Shown: in pieces, positions 40,459 to 50,968 of the stretch
Numbering within the stretch: the first letter of the stretch is position 1
Layout of the letters: every line of letters starts with the position of its first letter
From: Saccharomycopsis crataegensis
Taxonomy: Eukaryota > Ascomycota > Saccharomycetes > Ascoideales > Saccharomycopsidaceae
Direction of reading: 5' to 3'
NCBI RefSeq assembly: GCF_037102585.1
Contig: NW_027043830.1
Coordinates: forward strand, 62,001-126,000
DNA length: 64,000 nt
The notes under the pieces: generated by a model
What the model was told of the DNA's origin: nothing
Seen by the model: only the letters and a program-made list of their open reading frames with translations
Database searches by the model: none
Program-made: the position numbers and the translations under genes

Positions 40459-40676
40459 ACTATCTAAATTATATAAAGGACAAACTCAGACTATGGGGGG
40501 CATGGCCCATATTTATATTAATCTCAATGGGTTCTAGAAGGTTCCATAAGTTCTAGAAGGTTCCATGAGTTCTAGAAGGTTCCATAAGTTCTAGAAGGTT
40601 CCATGAACAATGACTAACCACATAACTTTGGATTGCCAACTCAACATTTTATACCCTTACACCCTTTTTTTTTTTT

Positions 40677-40720
40677 ATGGTAACCAGGACACAACCTAAC
40701 CATGATCCCATAATATAACA
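40677..40720 (-). repeat. G1b LTR end fragment
   Basis: 44 bp from ATGGTAACCAGGACAC to ATAATATAACA match the right end of the G1b LTR. It is preceded by 12 T (40,665-40,676). It is a remnant between the family B LTR and the solo G2 LTR. Confidence 0.8.
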
Positions 40721-40727
40721 TTCATTA

Positions 40728-40917
40728 TGTTATATTACGATGCGACTATACTAGATGTAGTTAGTCACGGGTTAGGATTGATTTAGTATTACTCTCTGAA
40801 GAACCAGAGATCATATATATTGAAAACTTTTCATAATCGACGACTATAATTATATACTAATGGTTATGAGCACGTGCATCGTTGCCTATAACCAATAGCT
40901 CAAACCATACTACAACA
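40728..40917 (-). repeat. Solo G2 LTR
   Basis: 190 bp, slightly shorter than the 204-bp LTRs of the whole G2 element, and flanked by CATTA on both sides once the G1 insertion is ignored (40,723-40,727 and the CAT at 40,918 continuing as TA at 45,890). It is a solo LTR of an older G2 insertion. Confidence 0.88.
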
Positions 40918-40920
40918 CAT

Positions 40921-41250
40921 TGTTACACTCTGCTTCTTGTCGATGATTGTTCTCGACCAAGAAGATTCAAATTAGGTGATCACCAAGATGATCCTTTTTC
41001 TAAACTAAATAAAGGTGAAAATAAGAGGAATGTTGAATCCTTAAATAAATAAAATGATTGAAACTAATAATGGGGTGTTGGACCCGTTCTCGGAATAAAA
41101 GACTAAAACATAAGGAGATACGACAAGGATAAGAGATAAGCTGTGGGACATAAGGTAATACCTCGATGAGGTAATGCAGATCATGGTTTCGTATGGTACC
41201 ATACCGTTGGTAACCAGGACTCAACCCAACCATGATCCAATAATATAACA
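40921..41250 (-). repeat. G1 left LTR
   Basis: 330 bp, TGTTACACTCTGC to ATAATATAACA. The start carries the hairpin CTTCTTG-TCGA/TCGACCAAGAAG (about 40,933-40,964). Confidence 0.94.
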
Positions 41251-44200
41251 TTATCCCCCCTCGGAGAATGAGTCGTCTCGATCATTATTATTAGCCAAAA
41301 AGTCATCAAGCTCGTCGAGGAGTGTAATCCGTTTCTCATGGGGAATTAAACGGATCCAAGTTTCGGGAACAGGCACTGGGTCTGCCTTCCCTGGGTACAT
41401 GACAAGGGCGTAGTCCTTTTCGAGATCAACAATCATTTGGATTTCCGATATGTTTTCCTTGTACCACGGGTCGCTTTCCACTTCTGGTAGTATCATGTGG
41501 ATAGCGTGATATTTCCTCACCCATTGTATATTGGTAGTAATTATCTTCCTGCTTGAGACTTGGATTTGGAAGGCAGTGTTATTTAGTACCTTGACGATTT
41601 TATACGGACCTTGGAATGGCGGTAAGAACTTTTGCTTGCTACTTCGGGCTGTTCTGAACGCGTGGCGGTGTAATAACACATATTCTCCTTCCTTATACTC
41701 CACATCGGAGCGTTTTCTATTCACCTTCGCTGTTGTCTCCTTTTGAGTATCGGCTAATTGTACTTGAATTGATTCCAAGATCCTTTCTTGCCGATGAACA
41801 AATTCGTACCCCCCAATCATAGAGTCATCACCAATCGCGGTGGCCAATGGAATATCATGAATGATTTGCCAATATCTTGGATGATATCCCAAATCAGCAA
41901 AAAACGGCGTCGTCCTAATAGCCAGTTGGTACTGAGAGTTGTAGGCAAACTGTGCCATGCCCAAGTACTTAGACCATTCAGTCGCGTGAGAAGCAGCCAA
42001 CGTTCTCATCAATTGAACCAATACCCTGTTGAGTCGTTCGGTCTGGCCATCTGTCTCGGGGTGGCCAGTGGTCGAGAGATCCTGGGAAACACCTAACATT
42101 TTGGTAAGGGTCTTCCACATGTGACTGATGAAGAGTGGGTCTCGATCAGAAATGATGGACATTGGAAGGCCATGGTCTCGGACAACATAATCCATAAATA
42201 AATTAGCAACCGCTTCGGCATCATCGGTTTTCTTATGAGGCACGAACACTGCTCTTTTGGTAAGTCTATCCACCACCACGAATATTGAATCGAATCCGCG
42301 ACTCGGAGTAAAACCTGTTATAAAATCCATAGTAAGGTTAGACCATCTCTGGGCAGGAATCGTTGGGGTTTGTAGCATTCCTTCCGGGCGTCTATTCGTG
42401 GGTTTTACCTTCGTACAAATATCACACTTCTTGACAAACAGGGCAATAGTCTTAAGCATCTTAGGCCAGTAGAACCCACTCTCCTGTAACTGATATAGCA
42501 TCTTGGTCGTACCCATATGAAGCGCAGCCTCGGCCGTGTGGACGCCTTGCAATAACCGGTATCTGGTTTTCCCTCCAGGCACACAAAGCCGGGGTTTGTC
42601 CATCGGAGTCATTTGGTAAATGATTTGTCGGCGTCCTGCCAACTCAGCGAACTGATACCGTTGAATAATGGATTTTAGTTCTTTCGGACACTCTAATTCC
42701 CCGTCAAGGACCTTCCACACTTCGGAAAAATAAGCATCAGCCTTGTATTCGTCTTCACCAACCGAATCAATAATCATGGCATTGATTTTCATTCGCGATA
42801 AAGCATCAGCAGCTTTATTGGTAACTCCGGGACGGTATTTCACCGTAAAGTTAAAGTCTGCAATGAAATCTTGCCATCTGAGCAATCTTTGATTGCCTTC
42901 ATTCTTGGAGGAATTGAGGTAGGTGAGGGAATGATGGTCAGTTACCACTTCAAATGGAGCGACGAGGTAGTGACGCCACTTCTTCAATGACTCAATGATG
43001 GCTAGAAGTTCCTTCTCTCTGACTGGGTACCTAAGTTGGGCCCCGATAAGGCCCTTCGAAAAGTAGGCCACCACGCCCTCTGTTTTTCCATTCGGGGCCA
43101 CATGTTCCAACACGGCGCCTAAAGTAAAACCAGAGGCGTCGGTTGTGACTCGGAGTGGCTTGGTACTGTCGAAATTCATAAGGACCGGAGCAGAAATCAA
43201 TTTCCGCTTTAACTCGCCAACCGCATTCTTTACGGTCACTGTATTCTATCTTCCCGTTGACATATTGATGGACAGGGCGGGCTAATTCGGCAAAGTGCTC
43301 AATAAAACGGCGGTAATAACTGGCTAATCCTATAAAAGAATGAGCTTCTTCTGGGGTGGATACCGTAAATCGTTGGATAGCTTCAATTTTCCCAGGCTCC
43401 ACATGAACACCGGCGGCATCGATCTGGTAACCAAGGAACGAGACTTTAGCCAAAAAGAATTCTGATTTGCGTTTGCTAATAATTAAACCAGCTTTTTGGA
43501 GGGTAGATATCACAGCATCGATATGCTTACGATGCTCGGCCTCACTTGTGCTGAAAATCAATACGTCGTCTAAGTAGACGACGCAAAATTCTTCAAGCGG
43601 TAAAAGTAATTCATTCATAGCCAGTTGGAACGTGGCAGGAGCATTCGTGAGGCCAAACGGCATGCAATTCCAACCGTATTGGCCAAACGGCGTGACCATG
43701 GCGGTTTTGTGCCGATCAGCTGGGCTGATGGCGATTTGATGATAACCGGAAACCAAATCAAGCTTGGAAAATATTTTGGCGTTCTTGATGAGGTCGAGTA
43801 GGTCATCTATTCTTGGTAGTGGAAATCTTGACTTGATAGTTATCTCATTTAAGCCTCGGTAATCCACACAGAGCCGTTTCGTTCCGTCCTTCTTCTTAAC
43901 AAAAAGCACTGGGGCGCCATAAGGAGACGCAACCGGAAATATTAACTTTTGCCGGAGTAGTTCATTAATCTGCGTCTTGAGCTCGGCTCGATCTTGAGGT
44001 GAGAGTCGGTATGGAGCTTTGAATGGTGCCTTGGAGTCGCTCAATACATGTATCTCGTGTTTGACTCCGGTGAAGTTAGATCCTCCTTCTGGTAACTTCA
44101 ATTGAAAAACATCTGCATATTGTTTAAAAATCTCTTCTTCTTTTGTAGTTCGAACTCTTTCTTATTCGTTAGTCACGTGGTCATCCGCGACCATTTTGAC

Positions 44201-45531
44201 CAAAGCCAAATAACAATCAGTTGACTTACTCTTTAAGAGCCGGTTAGTCTCCTCAGCTGATAGGAGATTTAGAGTAAGCAGGTTATTGGTTTGATTTTTG
44301 TTCTCTTTAATTTCTTGAAACAATGGTAACAATTCCTGATAAAATTGTATGAAAAAAGGGAGTCCTAAAATGACTTCCTGGTCTACGTTCTGGGTGACGA
44401 ACCCTCTGAAGTTGTAATCGATCTGACATGTATTGCGTGATATACACATGTCAACATTGGACCAATAAGCCAACCGTTCATGTGGCTTTCCAAAGGCGTC
44501 AAACACTCGACGACTTCTTTTCAACGGAATTTCTTGTAGTCCCAACTTTTCCATGGTGCTCTTTTTAATGTAATTAGCAGTTGCACCACAGTCTAATAGG
44601 GCGGTTACATTGATTGAACCTACCTTAACATTCATAGTAATGAGTGGTAGATTGAGAGGGTCAGCAGTAGTGGTAATACTAGCCAACACAACGGGCTCTG
44701 GGTTGTGTCGGCTTACCAATTTTTTGGCCCTTCAACCATGGCAATATCTTGGAAAGGTTCTTCGTCCCTTAAGTCTGCGGATTTAATAGCGGCTTGAGCA
44801 TCACGAAGTTTTGAGCACTTATGGACCATGTGTCCTTCCTCCTGACATAAGTAGCAGCGCAAAACCCTTCTTGGGCCCCTTGGACCCCTAGGTCCTTGGG
44901 ATTGAGGCAATGCGTTGATACGGGTCCTCTTCGGAGGGGTCTCCCTCATGCTTGATCGGTATGATGGTTGGGTCCGAGTACCAGCAAAAACCTTCATCGC
45001 CAAGGGCGCGCCGAACGAAGCCATATCGAGGATGTCAGCATAACGTTGAGCCTCCATAAAACCGCGGGGCTCCTTAGCGACAACATGAATTCTCATGTCT
45101 CTCTTGAGCCCCTGTACGTAGGTGGCCAAGAGATGGGCGGGGTTTGGGCTGTCTAATTGATTAACCAAACGGTCGAAGCTCCGATTGTAGGCGTTGACGG
45201 ACGTGGTTTGGGACAATTCTGCGAGTTGATTGAGAAGCATCTGTTGGAAGTTTGCAGGTAAAAAGTAGGCTCTGAAACTGGTGAGCATGTCACTGAGATC
45301 GGAATCGGTTGACTTTTCATCAGCCGTGGCTAAAAACTTCGCATACCAGGTCATCGCATCCCCCCGGAGTTTCACCGAAATCAAAAGGAGTTTTTCCTCT
45401 CGGGATCCGGATAGTTTGGGCATAATAATCTTAAAGTGATCCATCCAAGAGAGAATCAATGATAGGTCGTCGGATCCGTCGTAGACCGGCATGTTGTTCA
45501 ACAACAACTTTTCGCGTTCCGCGTTATTCAT
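41251..45531 (-). pseudogene. Gypsy G1 gag-pol, broken
   Basis: Fossil Ty3/gypsy gag-pol. Gag (MNNAEREKLLLNN start) has a zinc knuckle CYLCQEEGHMVHKC. The protease has LLDCGATANY, an unusual Cys at the DSG position. Reverse transcriptase carries YLDDVLIF, RNase H carries TTDASGFTLGAVL, and integrase carries a zinc-binding HH-CC segment and TDGQTERLNR. The integrase C-terminal part has a GPYKI-type module. The parts are in the usual Ty3 order. It is broken with about two breaks. Confidence 0.9.
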
Positions 45532-45555
45532 TTTAAACCTAGTGGTGCTACCAAA

Positions 45556-45884
45556 TGTTACACTCTGCTTCTTGTCGATGATTGTTCTCGACCAAGAAGA
45601 TTCAAATTAGGTGATCACAAAGATGATCCTTTTCTAAACTAAATAAAGGTGAAAATAAGAGGAATGTTGAATCCTTAAATAAATAAAATGATTGAAACTA
45701 ATAATGGGGTGTTGGACCCGTTCTCGGAATAAAAGACTAAAACATAAGGAGGTACGACAAGGATAAGAGATAAGCTGTGGGACATAAGGTAATACCTCGA
45801 TGAGGTAATGCAGATCATGGTCTCGTATGGTACCATACCGTTGGTAACCAGGACTCAACCCAACCATGATCCAATAATATAACA
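45556..45884 (-). repeat. G1 right LTR
   Basis: 329 bp; about four differences from the left LTR. The adjoining primer binding site TGGTAGCACCACTAGG (minus strand) fits the 3' end of initiator Met tRNA. Confidence 0.94.
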
Positions 45885-45892
45885 CACATTAT

Positions 45893-46096
45893 TGTTATAT
45901 TACGATGCGACTATACTAGATGTAGTTAGTCACGGGTTAGGATTGATTTAGTAATACTCTCTGAAGAACCAGAGATCATATATATTGAAAACTTTTCATA
46001 ATCGACGACTATAATTATATACTAATGGTTATGAACTTGTGGTTATGAGCACGTGTATCGTTGCCTATAACCAATAGCTCAAACCATACTACAACA
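45893..46096 (-). repeat. G2 3' LTR (204 bp)
   Basis: TGTTATATTACG to ACTACAACA on the plus strand; identical to the right LTR as far as I can read. The adjoining CCCCCC is the purine tract of the minus strand. Confidence 0.96.
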
Positions 46097-46106
46097 ATTC
46101 CCCCCG

Positions 46107-49100
46107 TCAAGATCTTCTATTCAAACTTTGAAAGGAACGACCCAACAACGGTTTTCTACAGATAGGAATACTAGAAGAACCATAGAAGTCCTTAATGGAC
46201 TCATAGAGGTTCTTCTGTAAACCCAGTGGAACACTATCCACAAAAACATCAACCGGGACCGTAAAGCAATGACCAGGACGAGCCATCCGAAAGGTAACAT
46301 CAAAAGACCTAGTGTCAGGATCATATCCTAAAATACCATTAACCTCAGAAGCTCTAGCTTTAAATTCATTAACAGTCCGGGGAAGATCAATAAAAGCAGC
46401 TTCAGGCACCGAATAAGGACGTAAAAACCTCGCATTAATCACCCTTGATTTAAGGTTTAATATCGGTAAATCAATTTCAAAACTATTCTTGTTAATAACC
46501 TTGACTACTTTAAAAGGGCCAAAATACACATCAGTCACTTTTTTGTATCGAGTACTATTCGTGTACGCTTCGCGATGCACAAGCACGTACTGACCAACTG
46601 TATAATCATCAAAGCTTGCTCCTGCATTGGCACTTATATTCATCCGGTGCTGATACAGGGATAATTGTTCTGAAACGGCCCAATGAATTGCCCTCAATCT
46701 CTTCCCCCACTCACTAATCAGGTGATGAGCAATATCAACAACTTGAGGTTCAGACAATTGAAGCAACGGTTGGCGACCAAAAACCGCTTGGAAAGGCGAA
46801 ATACCGGTAGCCGAATGAATAGATGAATTGATAGCAGTCTGAGCCACAGCCAAATAACTCAACCAATCACCTTTATTTTCAGAAACAAAAGTACGAAGGA
46901 GCTGTACTACCTTCTTGTTAGCGGCTTCTGCCACACCATTTCCACGAGGGTTGTTAGCAGCCGTGAGATGATACTTAAATCCCATAATCTTCGAAATATC
47001 CTTGGCAATGCTATTAGCCCAACGAATATCACGATCAGAACGAATAAAACACGGAATACCATAATACGCAAATACATTATGGAACAACACCTTAGCAACA
47101 CCCATTGTATCAATCTGCTTGTTGCATCCAATAAAAATAGAAAATTTCGAAAAATCATCAACAACGGTAAGGATAGCATCACATCCTCCACATTCCGGTA
47201 ATCCAGTAATCATATCAATCAGAATTCTTTGGAAAGTGAATCCTGGAGGATCAACAGCCATAATAGGATGGGAATGGTGTTGGCGTATTTTTGTTCTCAA
47301 ACAAGTATCGCATCCACCAACTACTGCAGTGACGATCTTCATAAGGTTTCGCATATAAAACTTAGAAGACAACCCGAGGTATAATTGAGTTATCCCGGCA
47401 TGCATTCTGCCATGCTCATACTCAATTAACCTACGGGCCCGCAGCGCCCCGACGACCCGGCGCCACGGAGATTGATTGGTACGTCCAAACAATTTACCAT
47501 CAATCAATTTAAAATTCTTCAAAATACCCTGACTCACATCGAGTCTATCACCATTAACATCTTCTTCATCAATTCTCGTTTCTGCGACATCGCTGGCATT
47601 ATCACTTGCTTTATTATCCTTGTCCTCAATTAACCTTAAACTGTTACTAATCTCCGCAAAATACTCATCCGATTCAATCGAAGCCTTGATTTCTGCTTCA
47701 GTTAAATTAACTGCAGGGATTACCGATTCCAAAGCCCCCACATAACGAGAGAGGTAATCAGCTAACTCATTTGTTGTACCCTTGACATATTCTAACACAA
47801 TATCAAACTCAGCGAGTTTAGTAATCCATCTTTTAACCCTGTCATTTTCAGCTTCCTTATTTCCTTTAAGCAACACAGACAAGGATTGGTGATCAGTCTT
47901 TACCACAATTCTATGACCAAATATCAAATGGGCCGTCTTGTCTAATAAGTAGACAACGGCTAAAAGTTCTTTATCTCTAATTGGATAATTCTTTTCGTGG
48001 ATTGAAAGGCTCCGCAGGTAATAACCAACAATTTGCAGCTCATCGGACCCAGGGATTAACTGTTTCAATACCCCCCCAATTGCAATTCCTGAAGCATCAG
48101 ACTCAATTACAAATACAGTAGCGGGATCGGTCGAAAGTGGAACACTTAGTACCTTGGTTTCCAACAAGGCTTGCTTCAAAGAAGCGAACCTTTTGGAAAC
48201 TGTCTCCATATCCCATTCGAGATTTTTGGAGACAAATTGGTAAAGTTCAACCACTAAGTCCGAATAGCTGGCAACGAAATGACGGAAATAATTCGTGAAT
48301 CCAAGAGTTTTCTGCAACTCCTTGGCATTCACAGGGGTCTTCAATTTCCGAATTACTTCCCTAGTATCATCAGGGATTTCAACTCCATCCGGACCAATTT
48401 CCCAACCAAGAAAGCGAACCTTAGAGCTCATAAAACTGCATTTCAGCCTTTTCAAAAACAACTTGTTCTCCCGACACACATCAAAAAACTGCTTGAGCAA
48501 ACCCAAATGCTCTTCCCTGTTTGGCGACGCCAAGAGAACATCATCAACATAATTACGGGCAGTTGAAAGGTGTGATATTTTCTTGGCTAAGTATGATTGT
48601 AGGTGTGAAGGGGCTGATGTGAGTCCGAAGGGTAATCTCAAGTACTCGTACTTGAGCCCTTCAAACTCAAAAGCCGTGAATCTACTAGAATTCTCATCGA
48701 GGGTAAGTTGATGAAAGCCTTCCGTTAAATCCACGGTTGAGAACACCTTATTGGCCAGAAAGATCTGGATCAATTCATCGTAACTGGGAAGATTCTGATT
48801 AAACCTTTTCAATAAAAGGTTGATTTGACGAAAATCAATAACCAAACGAATCTCCCCAGTCTTCTTCTTGACAACTAGAAAAGGTGAAGAATAAGGCGAG
48901 TTAGAGGGTTGAATAAGTTTAGAATCAACCATACGCCTAATATGATTTCTAACCTCATGCAAAAGAGCAATCTTAACCTTCGGAATATACGGGGTCGTTG
49001 GAACTTCTTCCGACATCGGTTCAAGCCTGATATTATCTGCCCCCCGAGACTCAACAACTTGATTAATCCCAAGCTTCTCCGCAAAAATATCCGCATAATC

Positions 49101-50576
49101 AAACAACAATTTCTCTAATCTAGGATCGTCTATCTCAACAGGATCCAGGCTAAGAGCAGCCATAGCACTAATACTTTCAATAGATTTCTCATCCAAATCG
49201 TCCACCCCCACATCTCCCACAGTAAGATTAGCAAAATCAATAAGATGGGCATATTCTCTAATGAATGGAAGCCCCACAATAACAGTAGGTGAAACAATCG
49301 GGTGCACATAACAACGGATCTTCACAACAGTATGGTTAAATGTAACAGGGATAATCACATACCTGTCTACCGCATCATACTGATTAGTTGCAGTCTTGAT
49401 TGTTCTTGGGCTAATCCTAGTAAGATCGGCACTATCATAACCGAGCTTAGGCAAAATCGACGGATTCACAAAACTGTAACTCGCCCCAGAGTCAATAAGA
49501 GCTTTGGTAACAAACCCAGCAGGTCCCATAGTAACAGGAACCTTGAAAGCAACAACATCCTCATATGGAACTGCATGGTCCTCCTCTTGGACGCAATCCA
49601 TAAGGTGAGCCAAACGAGCACCAGACCCACCACCACCACGGCGAGGGCAGTCCATGCTCTGATGTCCGTGTCCTTTACACTGGAAACAATTTCCAAGAAT
49701 AAGCAACAGCCTCACCTCCTCCTGGGTGAGATTAAATTTCTTGCAGAGGGCGGCAATCTTACCACTAGACTTGCGAGGATATGAGTTTCCCCGAGAACTT
49801 GGTACTGATTGCAAAGCATCCAATTCCATTGGCATCGGACCACCTCTATCCATAGGCGAAAACGTAGACGGCATAGGGATAGTCAGAGTATGGATGGTTC
49901 TTTCAGTAAGATCATTAATACTAAGTGCATGAGAAATCACATCATCTAATTTCTCATAAATGCGTCCTGCATCTGCAATGTGCTTCTGCAAACGCGGGTC
50001 CAAGGAATCGATAAAACGATTAATTTTTGAACGTTCTGACCAATCTGGAATGTACACAACATTCGCTTGAAACTCAGCAACGTGGGACAGAAGCGCTTTT
50101 CCTTTTTGCGCAATTGTCCACAATGTTCTTTCCAAAATGTCAACCATATCAACTCTAGAAAAGTGCGCAAGCACTTGAGCCTTAAAGGCTCTATAAGAGA
50201 TATCTGACGGCAAGGAGTCAGAAAAAGAAGAAAAACTTCTAAAAGTATCTTGAGCCACGTTTCTCACGATAAAACTCATCTTATACTTGTCATTCCAATT
50301 AAGTGGCATCTGGTGTTCTGCATACTGGAAGAAGTCATGCAATGCCATGGGAGTGCGGGCAAGCATCCCTGTACTAAACGGCTTTCCGTTAAACTTGACC
50401 TCCATAGGGTCTAACACGCGACCGGCCTTCTCTTTACCGTGAAGCATTTCAACGAGCTCCATGAGCAACAGACGATTAGAATCGTCCAACGGTCCACCCG
50501 GCATACTCATCTCGTTTTCTTCGCCTGAATAATTATCTTCTTCGTCTGAGCTAGGGCTTAAACCAAATACAGTCAT
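46107..50576 (-). CDS. Gypsy G2 Gag-Pol polyprotein
   Basis: 1,489 residues in one frame. Gag (about 1-330) ends with a zinc knuckle CFQCKGHGHQSMDC. The protease has LIDSGASYSF, the reverse transcriptase has YVDDVLLAS, the RNase H has ESDASGIAIGG, and the integrase has the HHCC domain (HARMHAG...CDTCLRTK) and a DDE core. RNase H before integrase is the Ty3/gypsy order. I see no clear chromodomain at the C-terminus. It is only distantly related to G1, so two gypsy lineages are present. Single-frame Gag-Pol is known in some gypsy elements of fungi (Tf1-like), which process one precursor. Confidence 0.95.
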   Translation of the reverse strand: MTVFGLSPSSDEEDNYSGEENEMSMPGGPLDDSNRLLLMELVEMLHGKEKAGRVLDPMEVKFNGKPFSTGMLARTPMALHDFFQYAEHQMPLNWNDKYKMSFIVRNVAQDTFRSFSSFSDSLPSDISYRAFKAQVLAHFSRVDMVDILERTLWTIAQKGKALLSHVAEFQANVVYIPDWSERSKINRFIDSLDPRLQKHIADAGRIYEKLDDVISHALSINDLTERTIHTLTIPMPSTFSPMDRGGPMPMELDALQSVPSSRGNSYPRKSSGKIAALCKKFNLTQEEVRLLLILGNCFQCKGHGHQSMDCPRRGGGGSGARLAHLMDCVQEEDHAVPYEDVVAFKVPVTMGPAGFVTKALIDSGASYSFVNPSILPKLGYDSADLTRISPRTIKTATNQYDAVDRYVIIPVTFNHTVVKIRCYVHPIVSPTVIVGLPFIREYAHLIDFANLTVGDVGVDDLDEKSIESISAMAALSLDPVEIDDPRLEKLLFDYADIFAEKLGINQVVESRGADNIRLEPMSEEVPTTPYIPKVKIALLHEVRNHIRRMVDSKLIQPSNSPYSSPFLVVKKKTGEIRLVIDFRQINLLLKRFNQNLPSYDELIQIFLANKVFSTVDLTEGFHQLTLDENSSRFTAFEFEGLKYEYLRLPFGLTSAPSHLQSYLAKKISHLSTARNYVDDVLLASPNREEHLGLLKQFFDVCRENKLFLKRLKCSFMSSKVRFLGWEIGPDGVEIPDDTREVIRKLKTPVNAKELQKTLGFTNYFRHFVASYSDLVVELYQFVSKNLEWDMETVSKRFASLKQALLETKVLSVPLSTDPATVFVIESDASGIAIGGVLKQLIPGSDELQIVGYYLRSLSIHEKNYPIRDKELLAVVYLLDKTAHLIFGHRIVVKTDHQSLSVLLKGNKEAENDRVKRWITKLAEFDIVLEYVKGTTNELADYLSRYVGALESVIPAVNLTEAEIKASIESDEYFAEISNSLRLIEDKDNKASDNASDVAETRIDEEDVNGDRLDVSQGILKNFKLIDGKLFGRTNQSPWRRVVGALRARRLIEYEHGRMHAGITQLYLGLSSKFYMRNLMKIVTAVVGGCDTCLRTKIRQHHSHPIMAVDPPGFTFQRILIDMITGLPECGGCDAILTVVDDFSKFSIFIGCNKQIDTMGVAKVLFHNVFAYYGIPCFIRSDRDIRWANSIAKDISKIMGFKYHLTAANNPRGNGVAEAANKKVVQLLRTFVSENKGDWLSYLAVAQTAINSSIHSATGISPFQAVFGRQPLLQLSEPQVVDIAHHLISEWGKRLRAIHWAVSEQLSLYQHRMNISANAGASFDDYTVGQYVLVHREAYTNSTRYKKVTDVYFGPFKVVKVINKNSFEIDLPILNLKSRVINARFLRPYSVPEAAFIDLPRTVNEFKARASEVNGILGYDPDTRSFDVTFRMARPGHCFTVPVDVFVDSVPLGLQKNLYESIKDFYGSSSIPICRKPLLGRSFQSLNRRS

Positions 50577-50668
50577 ACACTAGGATAACCAAGCTATGCT
50601 ATTAAACGACAACAGAAGTTTATAATCAGTGGAGTCTGTAAAACTAAAAACCTAGTGGTGCTACCAAT

Positions 50669-50872
50669 TGTTATATTACGATGCGACTATACTAGATGTA
50701 GTTAGTCACGGGTTAGGATTGATTTAGTAATACTCTCTGAAGAACCAGAGATCATATATATTGAAAACTTTTCATAATCGACGACTATAATTATATACTA
50801 ATGGTTATGAACTTGTGGTTATGAGCACGTGTATCGTTGCCTATAACCAATAGCTCAAACCATACTACAACA
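50669..50872 (-). repeat. G2 5' LTR (204 bp)
   Basis: Adjoins the primer binding site at about 50,650-50,667 and ends 10 bp from tRNA-Tyr. Confidence 0.96.
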
Positions 50873-50882
50873 ATTATCTGCC

Positions 50883-50968
50883 CTCTTGGTGGCCAAGTTG
50901 GTAAGGCATCGGACTGTAAAGTTCCTGCAATAATCCGCAGATCGGGTGTTCGAATCACCCCCAAGAGA
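50883..50968 (+). tRNA. tRNA-Tyr (GTA) with intron
   Basis: 86 nt: acceptor CTCTTGG/CCAAGAG, anticodon stem CGGA/TCCG with an extra T-C mismatch at its top, loop CTGTAA-A with anticodon GTA, an intron of about 13 nt (AGTTCCTGCAATA) after position 37, T-arm GGGTG/CACCC, discriminator A. A run of seven T follows as terminator. It marks the right border of the mobile-element nest. Confidence 0.95.

Larger units (their letters stand above)
35197..40646 (-). repeat. Copia family B LTR split by copia element C
   Basis: Family B LTR sequence is at 35,197-35,293 and 40,459-40,646. A whole family A copia element lies between, flanked by ACTAT (35,289-35,293 and 40,459-40,463). The right part has four heat-shock-element units (about 40,532-40,603). 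The outer flanks (CAAAA and TTTTA) do not match each other, so the LTR was probably joined to the G2 remnant by recombination rather than simple insertion. Confidence 0.9.
40921..45884 (-). mobile_element. Gypsy G1 element, minus strand, broken
   Basis: 4,964 bp with LTRs of 330 and 329 bp and target duplication CACAT (40,916-40,920 and 45,885-45,889). The initiator-Met-type primer binding site adjoins the right LTR (about 45,537-45,553) and the purine tract adjoins the left LTR. Parts on the minus strand: Gag about 44.7-45.5 kb, protease about 44.2-44.7 kb, reverse transcriptase about 43.3-44.1 kb, RNase H and integrase about 41.3-43.2 kb. The LTRs differ at about four sites, so it is young but older than G2. 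It is broken, with about two breaks; a frameshift between gag and pol is a normal feature of some Ty3 relatives. Confidence 0.93.
45893..50872 (-). mobile_element. Gypsy G2 element, whole, next to tRNA-Tyr
   Basis: 4,980 bp with two 204-bp LTRs that look identical, target duplication ATTAT (45,888-45,892 and 50,873-50,877), an initiator-Met-type primer binding site and a purine tract. A single frame covers gag to integrase. The right end lies 10 bp from the mature 5' end of tRNA-Tyr. It looks whole and very young. Confidence 0.97.

Noticed and set aside
40665-40720. A second LINE insertion at the same LTR position as at 8,256
   Set aside because: There is a T run next to an LTR tail, but no LINE sequence adjoins it, so it cannot be supported.
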